Assembly (NCBI GenBank): GCA_946187695.1
Contig: CAMHSB010000002.1
Span: 124,001-188,000, forward strand
DNA from: an uncultured Bacteroidales bacterium
Lineage (GTDB): Bacteria > Bacteroidota > Bacteroidia > Bacteroidales > Paludibacteraceae
Direction of reading: 5' to 3'
DNA length: 64,000 nt
Shown here: piece by piece, positions 18,334-28,600 of the stretch
Layout: every line of letters begins with the position of its first letter
Numbering within the stretch: the first letter of the stretch is position 1
The notes under the pieces: model-generated
The model's database searches: none
What the model was told of the DNA's origin: nothing
The model's input: the letters and a program-made list of their open reading frames with translations, nothing else
Made by a program: the position numbers and the translations under genes

Positions 18334-19283
18334 TTTTGCTGTTTCAAACTTTCTTCGTGAATGATTTCCCAAATACGCAGGGCAAAATCACCTTTATCTT
18401 TTATTCGATCAACGATCTCTTTATACCTTTCCGGTTGTAACGGAGCTACGTGGTGCGCTTTCTTCCATTCCCCGATCCGTCGGCTCACGTCCATGCGTGC
18501 CGCAATCGTGTCCCATAACCGCTCATCCAACTCGTCAATCTCTGCCCGCAGCCAGTTGAGTTCGGTGTCTTTTAAATCTTCAATCTCCAATCTCCAATCT
18601 CCAATCTCATCCGGCCTTATCTGCTGCTTTCTGTCGGAAAGCGCTTGCTCCGGATGAGCGTGCACTTCGATCATTGCGCCGTCGAGCCCCAACTCCGCTA
18701 CCTTTTTGAGCAGTTCCGGCACTTGGGCGGCATCGCCGCTCATATGACTCGGGTCCAGCAACATCGGTATATCCGGCCGGGCAGTACGCACCTTATGCGC
18801 CATCGACCAGCACGGCTGGTGGTTACATCCGCGATGAATAGCCATCACCGGCACACCTGCTTTCTCCAATCGTGCGATATTCCCCAACCACAACTCCGCA
18901 TCCGCATTCACCGGGTTCTTGATAAAGATTCCTTTTAAATCAAAAATCTTAAATCTTAAATCTAAAATAGCGGAGCAAATAGATTGTACAACAATCGGAT
19001 TTGCGGAGCTCCTTGCTCCTATCCACAGATAGTCGATCCCAGCTTTCAATGCCGCCTCTACATGTTCGGGGGTCGCTACTTCGGTCGCTACCTGCACACC
19101 GTACGTGCGCTTCACTTCCTGCAACCACTCTAACGCAGGCGCACCTACGCCTTGGAACGTGTCCGGGCGCGTACGCGGTTTCCATACGCCCGCGCGAAAG
19201 ATAAACGACGTTCCGCAGATGTCCTTGAGGGCACCTGCGGTCGCGATCACTTGCTCACGCGTCTCTGCGGAACACGGACCCAA
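18330..19283 (-). CDS. Bifunctional DAHP synthase / chorismate mutase
   Basis: An enzyme fusion of the shikimate pathway. Residues 1 to about 215 form a class I (beta type) DAHP synthase that condenses PEP with erythrose 4-phosphate. Seen motifs are GPCSAE, RAGVWKPRT, GARSS, KNPVN, IHRGC and LLDPSHMSGD. Residues about 235-317 are a type II chorismate mutase (RAEIDELDERLWDTIAARMDVSRRIGEWK). The N-terminus is short: no ATG precedes GPCSAE before an in-frame stop, so initiation must be at TTG 19283, or at ATC or ATT codons up to 19304, the last overlapping the upstream TAA. Two short-unit repeats are inserted in frame, one in a TIM-barrel loop (LDLRFKIFDLK) and one in the linker between domains (GDWRLEIEDLK). 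It overlaps the downstream DUF5686 gene by GTGA. Confidence 0.9.
   Translation of the reverse strand: MGPCSAETREQVIATAGALKDICGTSFIFRAGVWKPRTRPDTFQGVGAPALEWLQEVKRTYGVQVATEVATPEHVEAALKAGIDYLWIGARSSANPIVVQSICSAILDLRFKIFDLKGIFIKNPVNADAELWLGNIARLEKAGVPVMAIHRGCNHQPCWSMAHKVRTARPDIPMLLDPSHMSGDAAQVPELLKKVAELGLDGAMIEVHAHPEQALSDRKQQIRPDEIGDWRLEIEDLKDTELNWLRAEIDELDERLWDTIAARMDVSRRIGEWKKAHHVAPLQPERYKEIVDRIKDKGDFALRIWEIIHEESLKQQK
18574..18609. repeat. In-frame CAATCTC minisatellite in DAHP synthase linker
   Basis: Four to five copies of a CCAATCT-type 7-bp unit encode GDWRLEIED on the minus strand, exactly between the synthase and mutase domains. The same unit recurs in the RluA-type gene at 59850. Confidence 0.8.
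18933..18968. repeat. In-frame AAATCTT minisatellite in DAHP synthase core
   Basis: Repeats of TTAAATC encode LRFKIFDLK on the minus strand. The segment sits between the helix after GARSS and the strand IFIKNPV, where family members have only a short turn, so it is an insertion of about ten residues. Confidence 0.75.
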
Positions 19284-19299
19284 TATGTAGATCGGCGTC

Positions 19300-19779
19300 T
19301 TAATAGGTCAACTGCATACGGAAGAAAGCGTCTTCCGGAGTAAAATCATCATAGAAATAATCGGAAATGGTAATGATGATCTCCACAAAACCGACACCGA
19401 GGGCATAGTCGATATGCTGCTGGTATTGATACGGACTCTGCGTGCCATCACCATTGTCCTGGTAGATCAACTCGTAAGTCGTCTCCGGCAGCGCTACTTG
19501 GAACGCACTCTTCGTGCCATGATGATACTCATGGAAGATGGTTACATCCCCAAAATCATATACGTCCTGTGTCAAACCCTCCACCGGTACATGGACGAAA
19601 TACTGGTTTGTGTTCGTGTCAAACTGCCATTCGTTCGCTGCCACCGGTATATCCACCGTCATCTTGTGGAACGAACAAGGTGTCTGCGTGTGGTTACACG
19701 TACACGGATCATTCTTCTCGCATCCGGCAAACACCATGCTCACCGCTGCTACCATTGCTATAAAAAGATATTTTTTCAT
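19300..19779 (-). CDS. Small lipoprotein, 159 residues
   Basis: A lipoprotein with signal peptide MKKYLFIAMVAAVSMVFAGC (lipid Cys about residue 20), an early Cys-rich patch (CTCNHTQTPC) and a beta-rich body without a recognised domain. ATG 19779 is chosen over the ORF-track start (19803) because it lies after a consensus promoter and begins the signal peptide. It is first in the operon, and its stop TAA lies within 20 nt of the DAHP synthase initiation region. Function unknown. Confidence 0.75.
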   Translation of the reverse strand: MKKYLFIAMVAAVSMVFAGCEKNDPCTCNHTQTPCSFHKMTVDIPVAANEWQFDTNTNQYFVHVPVEGLTQDVYDFGDVTIFHEYHHGTKSAFQVALPETTYELIYQDNGDGTQSPYQYQQHIDYALGVGFVEIIITISDYFYDDFTPEDAFFRMQLTY

Positions 19780-19800
19780 ACTCCAAAACCTTTGCGGCTG

Positions 19801-19831
19801 CAAAATTACTACAAATATTTGGAATATGCAA
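19801..19831 (-). promoter_or_regulatory. Bacteroidetes-type promoter of the lipoprotein-aro-DUF5686 operon
   Basis: On the minus strand TTG, a 20-bp spacer and TAATTTTG; start near 19795, a 15-nt leader before ATG 19779. Confidence 0.8.
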
Positions 19832-20011
19832 GATTTTTAGCAAAAAAAGAAGTCTAAGCTAGAAATCGCTATACTTACGGGGTTATGTCGGGTCAATAAC
19901 GCGACCATCACGGGACCACGTCCCGAGAACGACCTAAGGAGAACCCAAGCAAGTCCATTTTCATGCCTCTTGTCTGAGACTTTGACCTAAGTCTCATTCG
20001 CATCTCGTTCG

Positions 20012-20080
20012 CATTACGGACGTCCTAGTCCGGTCCCTTTCCGGCTTTACGTCGTCTATTGTCCCGGCATTTGATGCCGG
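20012..20080. repeat. Structured intergenic repeat, copy 1
   Basis: A 56-bp body (20012-20067), 55/56 identical to copy 2, carries the inverted repeat CGGAC/GTCCG and a CCGG/CCGG pair. It overlaps a perfect hairpin CCGGCAT-TTG-ATGCCGG (20064-20080). The copy lies just after the stop of the 20087 gene. The rest of 19833-20011 holds a GGGAC/GTCCC hairpin near 19912 but no gene. Confidence 0.85.
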
Positions 20081-20086
20081 TGTCAT

Positions 20087-20752
20087 TTATTCTTCGCCTA
20101 TCCGGAACACTTTCTTCACTTTCCTCTCCATCCGTTTGTTGATTTCGTCATAAATCTTCCGGGTGTACGGATGTAACTTCGCGCAATCTACTGTCTCAAG
20201 CGTCTCTTTGCATTCCTCGAACATACCGGCTTCGCGATATAGCTCCGCCTTAAACATTAGATCCTCAGGCCTTGTCATATCAGCTAAAGCAATATATCTT
20301 TGTATTTTGCTAACAAAGAATTCGAATTCCTCTTTGGGCGGATTCGGTTCAAACGGAGGTTCAAGGATGAATGTCCCGCTCTCGTCATAAAAACGATAAT
20401 AGGCATCGTTATACCCATGAATAAGGTTCATTAGAATGATGCATCTGTCGTGATCGTCAATAGTCGCGTCCTCTTTAAATTGTTCATAGGCTTCCTTCCA
20501 TTGGGAATACGAAAGTCTTCCCCGTTCATCAGACATGCTATCTCCTGTTCGTCCTTCCTGCTTGTAATGCAGATAATACTTGCTGCACCGAGGGCACTTC
20601 TGTACCGGCGAGACCCTGGGCATCATAGGACCCACGGTTTTTCCGTCAGACCAACTTGTTGCCCCCATTCCATTACCGGAAATCAGAGATAACAATTCCT
20701 TCTCCTCCCCGCAGAACGGACATTTGACGATTCGTGTATTACCTTTTTGCAT
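20087..20752 (-). CDS. Zinc-ribbon hypothetical protein, 221 residues
   Basis: The N-terminus has two CxxC knuckles (KCPFCGEE and KCPRCSKYY, about residues 10-60) that look like a zinc ribbon. The rest is helical and TPR-like (about 80-215), with a basic C-terminus (KRMERKVKKVF). No signal peptide, so it is cytoplasmic. I do not recognise a named family. It is flanked on both sides by the structured repeat found at 20012 and 20816. Confidence 0.7.
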   Translation of the reverse strand: MQKGNTRIVKCPFCGEEKELLSLISGNGMGATSWSDGKTVGPMMPRVSPVQKCPRCSKYYLHYKQEGRTGDSMSDERGRLSYSQWKEAYEQFKEDATIDDHDRCIILMNLIHGYNDAYYRFYDESGTFILEPPFEPNPPKEEFEFFVSKIQRYIALADMTRPEDLMFKAELYREAGMFEECKETLETVDCAKLHPYTRKIYDEINKRMERKVKKVFRIGEE

Positions 20753-20815
20753 AAGAGATGTTTAACGTTATTAAAAACTTTGTTCTCCCTTCTATTTTCG
20801 CGACCATTTCGCGAT

Positions 20816-20882
20816 CATTACGGACGTCCTAGTCCGGTCCCTTTCCGGTTTTACGTCGTCTATTGTCCCGGATGCCATCCGG
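20816..20882. repeat. Structured intergenic repeat, copy 2
   Basis: The same 56-bp body as copy 1 with one difference, overlapping a hairpin at the same position whose stem is changed on both sides (CCGGAT-GCC-ATCCGG). The paired change keeps the stem, which points to selection for structure. It lies just after the stop of the 20913 gene. Confidence 0.85.
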
Positions 20883-20912
20883 TGCCCTTGACAGGCTATC
20901 CGCCAAGTCAAA

Positions 20913-21401
20913 TTATTTTACCTTTGAGAAGTGGAATACAACTTTCTTGTAGTCTTTCTCTCGATAGACTAAAGTATCGCTATTGGATAAAAGGATCTTA
21001 TAGCAATTATGAATAGGCACGTCCACAATATCCATCGTCGCGTATTCGCGCAACTCTTTCTTATTTTTCTCCCAGCGGAACCATCCGTTCCCATGATACT
21101 TCAGGTCTTCCTCCTGGACATCTTCTGACTCGTCCCATTCTTTTCCCCAGAACATCTGCGCCTCCTCATCGTAATCATCGTAATAGACCTTATACCATCC
21201 CGGCTTATCCGAACTATGCCATTTACCAACTAGCTTCGGATCCGCATGAGGAACATCCGCTTCCATATATCCGACACCATCCGTAGGATATTCATTCTCC
21301 ATGTGCATCCCGTGTGAACGATGATACAGCACATACCCAACGGTTGCCGCGGCAGCAAGGGCCAAGATACAAAGTATTATAATGACTATTCGCTTCTTCA
21401 T
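20913..21401 (-). CDS. Membrane-anchored hypothetical protein, lipocalin-like body
   Basis: A 162-residue protein with one N-terminal membrane helix (IVIIILCILALAAAATVGYVLY) and an extracytoplasmic beta-rich domain whose opening LVGKWHSSD and later WFRWEKN resemble the first strands of lipocalin-like domains. That assignment is weak. The start overlaps the stop of the transglutaminase-like gene by ATGA, so the two are coupled. Confidence 0.65.
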   Translation of the reverse strand: MKKRIVIIILCILALAAAATVGYVLYHRSHGMHMENEYPTDGVGYMEADVPHADPKLVGKWHSSDKPGWYKVYYDDYDEEAQMFWGKEWDESEDVQEEDLKYHGNGWFRWEKNKKELREYATMDIVDVPIHNCYKILLSNSDTLVYREKDYKKVVFHFSKVK

Positions 21402-22945
21402 TTGATTGCAATGATTTGTGCTTGTTGGTTATTCATACCCGGCATGGTCTTTCCAACCCCGGCATTGATATACGTCGGATCGCACACCACATACTTGCGG
21501 TTGTTATATCTCAACCAATCGCCGTTGACCTCATTATTAAATGCCACAGCTGCCGCCAGATGCCCCGGATAGTAGAGTAATACCACATCCAGTCCCACTA
21601 AATCGCGTACCAGTCGCGAGAACAGAATGGCGCGGTCTTCACAATCGCTATAGGGGTAATAGAGCGTCTCTTGCGGGAAGAAGGCACGGTCATGCCCCCA
21701 TATCTTATTGTCATACCCATACTCGAATGCAGTCTGTACCCAGTTAAGCAGTATGCCCACAGCCTCCTTTTCATTCATGTCAGCAATGGTCTTCTTCAGT
21801 GACGGATAGAGCATGTCCTTCACGGATTTCTCTATCGGTGTATTGACATAAGCAGCCCAGCGAGAGTTAGGACTACCGATGACGCACGACTGCGGATATT
21901 CGTTAAAGAAATCGATCATGTTCTTGTTCAGACTCACTGACGCCGTAACTCCCTTATTGGAAGAAAGCGTTCGCTTGGGTGTCGGTTCTTTGCTTAGGAG
22001 CGGTAACTGCTTCAACTGCAAGGAGATAGATTTCTCTTTGTTGTAGTTCGCCTTGGTAATCTGCATCTCCACAACTTTGGGAGTCGTCACGTTGTAAAAT
22101 TTGACGCCATCCAAGATGTAGTAATAGTAATCAAACAGGTCGTACAGACTAGCCGCTAACATATACAGATTCGTTTTATCCATCCCGAGTCGAATGCGAT
22201 AACCCGATTGTGTCATCAGAAAGGCCTGCGCCAAGACGGCTTCATTCGTTTTGCCGTATTGTTTTTCTGTCACGGCTCGCAACATCTGCATATATGCCCA
22301 ATCGCAAAGAGCATTCGCTTTGCGTGCATTAAGTGCCGTACTGATTGTGATATCATATCGGCTATCGGATAACTGCTTCCATGCATCAGCTATCGCGTTC
22401 TCACTCAGAGCTCGCAACTTGAGATTATCATTCTGAGGGAAGCCGATGGTTACTAAGTTCCCGAAATAACTGATGGACACTTTTTTATACGGCTCCTCTT
22501 TCGGTTGCACCGGAGCAATCGGTTCCGGAGCCGGTGGAGGTGTCGGAACAACCACTACTTTCGGCTTCACCGCGATCTCTATAGGCTTTGCATCTATTGT
22601 CGGTTTCGGCGTGTCTAATGGTTTGATATCCTCCTTTGGCTGCGGCTTCTCTTCTTCCTTCGGCTGTGGCGTAGGTTTCGGTTCCTCATACACTACCGGA
22701 GGAATCTCTTTCTCCTCTTTGGGCTTCTCTGCCTGATGAACAGGGAAAGACTCCCATTTCTGGCGCATGAAGTCAGCATACTCGTCATTGATGCGCTTAC
22801 GGAACGCATCAAATTCAGCCTGCTTGTCAGCCTTAAACTGATCAAACTGATCCGTTTGCTTTTGCTTGAACTTGTCAAACGCACTTTGCTGCGCCATCAT
22901 CGGCACGGCACATAGCATGATTCCCAATAAAATCCCTTTTCGCAT
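21398..22945 (-). CDS. Secreted transglutaminase-like protein with coiled coil and Pro-rich linker
   Basis: A 515-residue exported protein. A signal peptide (1-19, ending PMMAQQ) is followed by a charged coiled coil of about 45 residues (FDKFKQKQTDQFDQFK), a Pro/Lys/Glu-rich linker (about 70-145) and a folded C-terminal region. The end contains a transglutaminase-like catalytic layout: SDCEDRA (Cys), YPGHLAAAV (His) and VVCDPTY (Asp). Such folds act as proteases, peptidoglycan or protein cross-link hydrolases, or amidases; the substrate is unknown. Coupled to the downstream membrane protein. The 180-nt upstream gap shows no consensus promoter, so it may be read from the lipoprotein operon. 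Confidence 0.75.
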   Translation of the reverse strand: MRKGILLGIMLCAVPMMAQQSAFDKFKQKQTDQFDQFKADKQAEFDAFRKRINDEYADFMRQKWESFPVHQAEKPKEEKEIPPVVYEEPKPTPQPKEEEKPQPKEDIKPLDTPKPTIDAKPIEIAVKPKVVVVPTPPPAPEPIAPVQPKEEPYKKVSISYFGNLVTIGFPQNDNLKLRALSENAIADAWKQLSDSRYDITISTALNARKANALCDWAYMQMLRAVTEKQYGKTNEAVLAQAFLMTQSGYRIRLGMDKTNLYMLAASLYDLFDYYYYILDGVKFYNVTTPKVVEMQITKANYNKEKSISLQLKQLPLLSKEPTPKRTLSSNKGVTASVSLNKNMIDFFNEYPQSCVIGSPNSRWAAYVNTPIEKSVKDMLYPSLKKTIADMNEKEAVGILLNWVQTAFEYGYDNKIWGHDRAFFPQETLYYPYSDCEDRAILFSRLVRDLVGLDVVLLYYPGHLAAAVAFNNEVNGDWLRYNNRKYVVCDPTYINAGVGKTMPGMNNQQAQIIAIK

Positions 22946-23125
22946 ATGTTATATATGTTTCTCTTTCTATTTGGCTTTTTACTTTGTAATCTGCTCTTTG
23001 ATGACAAAACAAATTACATCATTGTATATGCTTTGAGTCTCCCTGCGCTATCTTTTGGCCGTCATCAGTTGCCAGTACTTAGTTATGTACTCTCGATATC
23101 TAACATGAGTTCTCAAATGTGTGTA

Positions 23126-25666
23126 TTATTGAATTTTATCTTTTCTAACTGCACGAACTCGTGCATTTATTATATACCAAGACGAGTTTTGGCTCAAATG
23201 AGTTTGTTCATATGATCCATTATATATATATATCACATACGGATACTTTGTCCCTTTTGATGAGGTCCAATAGTTCGCATAGTAATATGCCGATCCTGGG
23301 CGTCCATATCCATCGTCATAATAAGTTTGTACCCATCCGGTGGTTACTTGTCGTGCTATTTGTTCAAGTTCATACATGTCTGGAAGATACCAGTCATCAT
23401 ATCCTGCAAGTGTATAATTTTGACATGTATTTACCGCAGTTTGCCAATCCATTTCGCCGAGATCTTGAGACACATGATACTTATATCCGCCATAACTAAC
23501 TATTGGAAGTAAAGAGTAAGCATACATTTCTTTAGTAACTAAGACCTGTTCTCCGTATACGGTTCCATTAATGTTAGTTGCATAAGCACGAATGTAATAA
23601 TTAGTAGATTGTAGATTAATCCCGGTGATTTGACTAGAATAGTATCCACCTCCCGTGCCATCTGAAGTTTTAGTATCGCTTATAGTTGGGTAAGGAAATG
23701 TACTCCAACATACACCTCGTTCAGTAATAGGGAAGCCACCATCATCTGTTATATTTCCACCTGAAATTGCTGATGTTCGGGTTATACTCTCTACTTCTAA
23801 TGTCTCTACAGTTGGTAAACCATCTTTAGTTATAAATGATTTTTGTGCACTATAACTAGTCGCTACATTAGTAGTAGCATATGCACGCACATAATAAGTC
23901 GTGTTAGGCTGTAGATTTGCCAAATAACACATATAATCGTTATTCAATTGTTTACCGCCCGCTGTATTTGTTTGATCTTCTATAGTCGGAGTTGGCAAAG
24001 TTGACCAGCACACTCCGCTTTCTAATAATTCGGACGCACCGCTTAAATCGGTTACTTTAATTGAAACGGATGCAGTGATCGCGGTAGTATCTGTAATATT
24101 ACCTAACGTCACGACAGCTTTACCGTCTTTAGTGGCAATTTTAATAACTTGACCATAAGAGGTTCCATTTTCGTTAATAGCATACGATCGAGTAAAATAT
24201 TCAGTTTCTGGTTGTAAATCTATGATGGTAGAACTGAAAACTCCCATCCCCTTACCATTAGGTATTTTAATATCCTCTGTGGTAGGTTCTGAATTTTGTT
24301 GACTATAAACAAAACCACGTTCTGAGACATTGTATCCCCATGTTTCAGTCACTTCTCCCTCAACACGAATAGTTGTTGCTGTGCTACTAACTTGCTTGGT
24401 TTTCACAATAGGTAAACCATCTGTTGTAGTGATGCTAATTTGTTTACTATACGTTGTTCCTGTCTCATTGGTCGCAAACGCGCGCACATAATACGTGGTG
24501 CCTATTTGTAGATTTCTGACATTTCCTTGATATGATCCTAATCCTCTTCCTACAGAAATAGTGGCATCTTCTGTTGTTGGATATTGTGTGGTAGCATAAC
24601 AGAAACCGCGCTCCGTAACAGCAATATCACAATCAGAGACAACCGTACCATACGCTGTGAAACCGGTTGCAGTTACGGAGGTTATTGAATCCGTTTTTAC
24701 TACAGCTAAACCATCCAATGTAGTGATAATAATCTGCTCTCCATAGGTCGTTTTAGTACTATTAGTTGCATACGTGCGGACATAATAAGTTGTATTCTCA
24801 GTCAAATCCTTCATCGTGCTGGTAAACTCACCTATACCAGATCCATCATCCGTACAGTCATCATCTACTGTCGGATCCGGACGCTTGCTCCAACATGTTC
24901 CGCGTTTAGTTACTGAGAATCCACCATCGCTGACCACTTTACCTTTACACTTCGCTGAGTGAGCAGTGATACGGATAACAGAATCGGTTACAACAACTGC
25001 AACACCTTCCTCTGTCGTGAACTTTATTTGTAACGTGTCATAGGCTGTACCCATTTTGTTTGTTGCATATGCACGAGCATAATAGATGGTGTTGTACTCC
25101 AAATTTTTCAAAGTACTTGTAAAAGCACCAAGACCAGCACCATCCGTTGTATGCAAGCCGTCTACAGTAGGATAAGGATCCGGCCCATAGCAGATACCGC
25201 GAGCAGTAACACGCAAACGTCCATCGGTCATAACTTCACCGCCCATGATAACCTCATCGGCTTTCAATGATTGGATCGGTGTTGTTTTTACGGTTGGTTT
25301 AGACGGTCCCTCAACCTCTATTACTCCTAAATCCACTTCAGCTTGGCCATAGCCACCCAATCCTACTTTTTTAGGAATACAGGTGGAATCCCCAGCAAGC
25401 AGGTAATATTCTCCATCTATTTCGTTAACTCGTACTTTGAGTGAGAATAATCCTCCTGCATCAGTTTGTGTCTGACAATGGGTGTCCTTTCCATTTGTCA
25501 CTTTAACAGTCAGATCCGCAAAAGGATTGGTGGTATTTATATACACCACTTGTCCGTGATATTCTACAACATCATTTAATTCATCTTTGTTACATCCAAC
25601 AAAGAATGTACTATTGCTAATAATAAGTGTGGCTAATAAGCCAAACCAAGTGAATTGTCTTTTCAT
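23126..25666 (-). CDS. Repeat lipoprotein with six FN3-like repeats and DUF1566-like C-terminus
   Basis: An 846-residue surface lipoprotein. A signal peptide ends at FFVGC; residues about 30-110 form a beta-sandwich (VYHGQVVYINTTNPFADLTVKV) shared with its two neighbours. Six repeats of about 95 residues follow, each with V.T..V....SA..GG.V..DGG...T.RGVCW....PT and TTYYVRAYATN..GT.YG, an FN3-like signature. The last about 115 residues (GYDDWYLPDMYELEQIA, YWTSS, INARVRAVRK) match DUF1566/Lcl-type domains. Probably a surface adhesin or ligand-binding stalk. The first three repeats are almost identical in DNA to those of the 25682 gene, including 512 bp without a mismatch. Confidence 0.85.
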   Translation of the reverse strand: MKRQFTWFGLLATLIISNSTFFVGCNKDELNDVVEYHGQVVYINTTNPFADLTVKVTNGKDTHCQTQTDAGGLFSLKVRVNEIDGEYYLLAGDSTCIPKKVGLGGYGQAEVDLGVIEVEGPSKPTVKTTPIQSLKADEVIMGGEVMTDGRLRVTARGICYGPDPYPTVDGLHTTDGAGLGAFTSTLKNLEYNTIYYARAYATNKMGTAYDTLQIKFTTEEGVAVVVTDSVIRITAHSAKCKGKVVSDGGFSVTKRGTCWSKRPDPTVDDDCTDDGSGIGEFTSTMKDLTENTTYYVRTYATNSTKTTYGEQIIITTLDGLAVVKTDSITSVTATGFTAYGTVVSDCDIAVTERGFCYATTQYPTTEDATISVGRGLGSYQGNVRNLQIGTTYYVRAFATNETGTTYSKQISITTTDGLPIVKTKQVSSTATTIRVEGEVTETWGYNVSERGFVYSQQNSEPTTEDIKIPNGKGMGVFSSTIIDLQPETEYFTRSYAINENGTSYGQVIKIATKDGKAVVTLGNITDTTAITASVSIKVTDLSGASELLESGVCWSTLPTPTIEDQTNTAGGKQLNNDYMCYLANLQPNTTYYVRAYATTNVATSYSAQKSFITKDGLPTVETLEVESITRTSAISGGNITDDGGFPITERGVCWSTFPYPTISDTKTSDGTGGGYYSSQITGINLQSTNYYIRAYATNINGTVYGEQVLVTKEMYAYSLLPIVSYGGYKYHVSQDLGEMDWQTAVNTCQNYTLAGYDDWYLPDMYELEQIARQVTTGWVQTYYDDGYGRPGSAYYYANYWTSSKGTKYPYVIYIYNGSYEQTHLSQNSSWYIINARVRAVRKDKIQ
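24834..25345. repeat. 512-bp perfect direct repeat, copy 1
   Basis: Identical to 28596-29107 at a constant offset of 3762 bp, bounded by single mismatches at 24833 and 25346. It lies within a longer, slightly diverged homology of roughly 1 kb covering the signal-proximal domain and the first repeats. Confidence 0.92.
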
Positions 25667-25681
25667 ATTTTTAGTTTAAAT

Positions 25682-28600
25682 TTATTGCGCTATATATTTG
25701 CGGACTGCACGAACCCGTTGAGATGAATCCCTGCTAAATTGGTCCATTTCGGTATATTTTTGTTGCGCTTCTCCACTAACTTGTCTTATTACAATATTGA
25801 ATGTAACTGCACCCCATGAACCATATTCTTCTGATGTCCAATACTGACCCTTTACTTCTATATAATAAGGTGCTTGATTATTAACTACATTCGTCTTCCA
25901 TCCCTCAATATCTTTAGTTGCAAGATAGCAGGCTTGTATTTCGTCTGGGGAGGGTAGATACCAGTCATCATATCCTCCAAATGAAAGAGCATCACAAGCA
26001 GACATGGCATTATCCCAAGTCATAATCCCCATATCAGGATATAGTTTATACGTATAACCTGCATATTGCAATGTTGGTAAATTGGCATAATCAAGATTTT
26101 CTTTACTTATTTTTACCGACTCTCCGTATACTGTACCATTGGCATTGGTAGCATAAGCCCGAACGTAATAAGTGTTATTTTCTGTTAAGTCAATTCCGGT
26201 AATAGTACTAGTAAAATAGCCCTTTCCTCCTCCATTAACGGTTTTGCTATCTGCTATAGTGGGGTTAGGTAATGTACTCCAACAAACACCGCGTGCTGTA
26301 ACTGCATATCCTCCGTCATCTGTCACATTTCCACCTCCAGTTGCTGTTGTGCTGGTAACATTCTCCCCTATAACCGTTGTTGTTACCGATGGCATACCAT
26401 TTCCTGTTGTTACAGAATATACATGACCATAACTTGTCCCTATACTGTTCGTTGCATATGCGCGGACATAATAAGTTGTACTAACAGACACATTTGTTAT
26501 TATTGATGTAAACGCCCCTGATCCTGTTCCGCTAGAAGTAAATGCATCACTCAAAGTGGGCTCTGAATTGTTGGTGCTATAGCATAAACCACGCGCAGTA
26601 ATAGGATAACCGCCATCACTGGTAATATTACCTCCTGCAGAGATTTTAACAGATGTCGCGGTAGGCTGCATTGTTGTTAGTTCTGGTAAACCACTGGCCG
26701 TAGTAAATGTCCGTTGCGGACTATACGATGTTGCGATATCTGTAGTTGCATATGCTCTGACATAATATACCGTACTTGGATTTAGACTGGATAAATTGCA
26801 TGTGTATGCTGTATTTACAACCTTTCCGCTTGCTACTGTCTTTTGATTGACTATAGTGGGGTTAGGCGTAGTTGCCCAACATATACCACAACTTTGTAAC
26901 GTTGCTCCATTTGCATCCGTTATAGTTACTATTCCGGAAGCCGTCAAAGCTGTAATATTAGCAATCGATCCTAATGTAACTTCTGCTGCGCCGGTCTTCG
27001 TCGTGAAAGTCTTCTGATCGCTATATGTCGTGGCTACATTTGTTGTGGCATATGCACGCACATAGTAAGTAGTGCCCGGCTGCAGTTCCGACATGTTGCA
27101 GGGATATGCGGTATTCAGTGCCTTGCCAGTCGCTGCAGTTTTGCTATCTGAGATAGTCGGTGTGGGATTGGTTGACCAACAGATACCACAACTTTGCAAC
27201 GTCGCACTTCCGGCATCGGTGACAGTTACAGACGCAGTAGCGGTCAACGCGGTAATATTGGTTATATTATCTAACAGGACACTCGCATTGCCTGATTTTG
27301 TTTGTATTGAGATTGGCGCACCATACGCAATACCATTTTCATTTATGGCGTAAGCGCGGATATGATAGGTAGTGTTAGCGGATAAGCCGGTAATAGAAAC
27401 ATTGTATCCCCCATTGCCGCTTCCACCTAATACTTTCTCATCTGTAATAGTCGGTAAAACGTTGGTGATACTATAGCATACACCACGTTCTGTGACAGCA
27501 TAACCGCCATTAGATGTTACATTACCTCCGGTAGATATCGATGTGGCAGTAGATGTGGCCTCCGCTGTCGTTACTTTTGCTAATCCATCTTGAGTGGTAA
27601 TTATCCGCTGCTCGCTATACCCAACTCCTATGCTATTTACTGCGTAGGCGCGAACGTAATAAGTGGTGTTAACATTCAACCCAGTTAAACTACCGGTAAA
27701 CTCTCCCATGCCACTACCAATCACCACATGTGCGTCTGTGTTTGTTGGATATTGTGAGACACTATAACAGAAGCCTCGCTCAGAAACGGTTAAACCGCCA
27801 TCACCGGTTACATTACCAGTACAAGATACACTATTGGCTGTCGGCTCTCCTATTTGTGAAAGAACAACTACAGGAATACCATCACTCGTCTTAAATGAAT
27901 ATACTTTACCGTATGCTGTTCCGGCATCTGTAGTAGCATATGCTCGGAAATAATAAGTTGTTTTATCTTGAAGATTTTTGAGATTGCTAACAAACTCTCC
28001 TTTACCTTTACCTTCTGTTGTATGCGTGTCTTCAGTGGTAGGTTGAGGTTCTGTGCTATAGCATATACCGCGTGCTGTTACGGTTAATGTGCCGTCATCT
28101 GTTACTTTTCCACCACATGTTGCTTTTACGGAACCTATGTTAGTTACTACGGAATCTGTCACGACGGAGGGCAGTCCTGTTCGCGTGGTAATTTCATATT
28201 GTATAGAATCATAAGTAGTTGCGGTAGCATTAATTGCATAGGCACGTACGTAATATGTAGTTCCATATTCTAAGCCGCTAATGGTAGCGTGGAACGAACC
28301 AAGTCCTTTACTAACAGGAGTACGCTTGTTTTCTGTTGTCGGATATTGACTTGTCGAGTAACAGAAACCGCGCTCCGTAACAGCAATATCACAATCAGAG
28401 ACCACCGTACCATACGCGGTGAAACCGGTTGCGGTGACGGAGGTTATAGAATCCGTTTTTACTACAGCTAAACCATCCAATGTTGTGATAATAATCTGCT
28501 CTCCATAGGTCGTTTTGGTACTGTTCGTTGCATATGTGCGGACATAATAAGTGGTGTTTTCAGTCAGATCCTTCATCGTACTGGTAAACTCACCGATACC

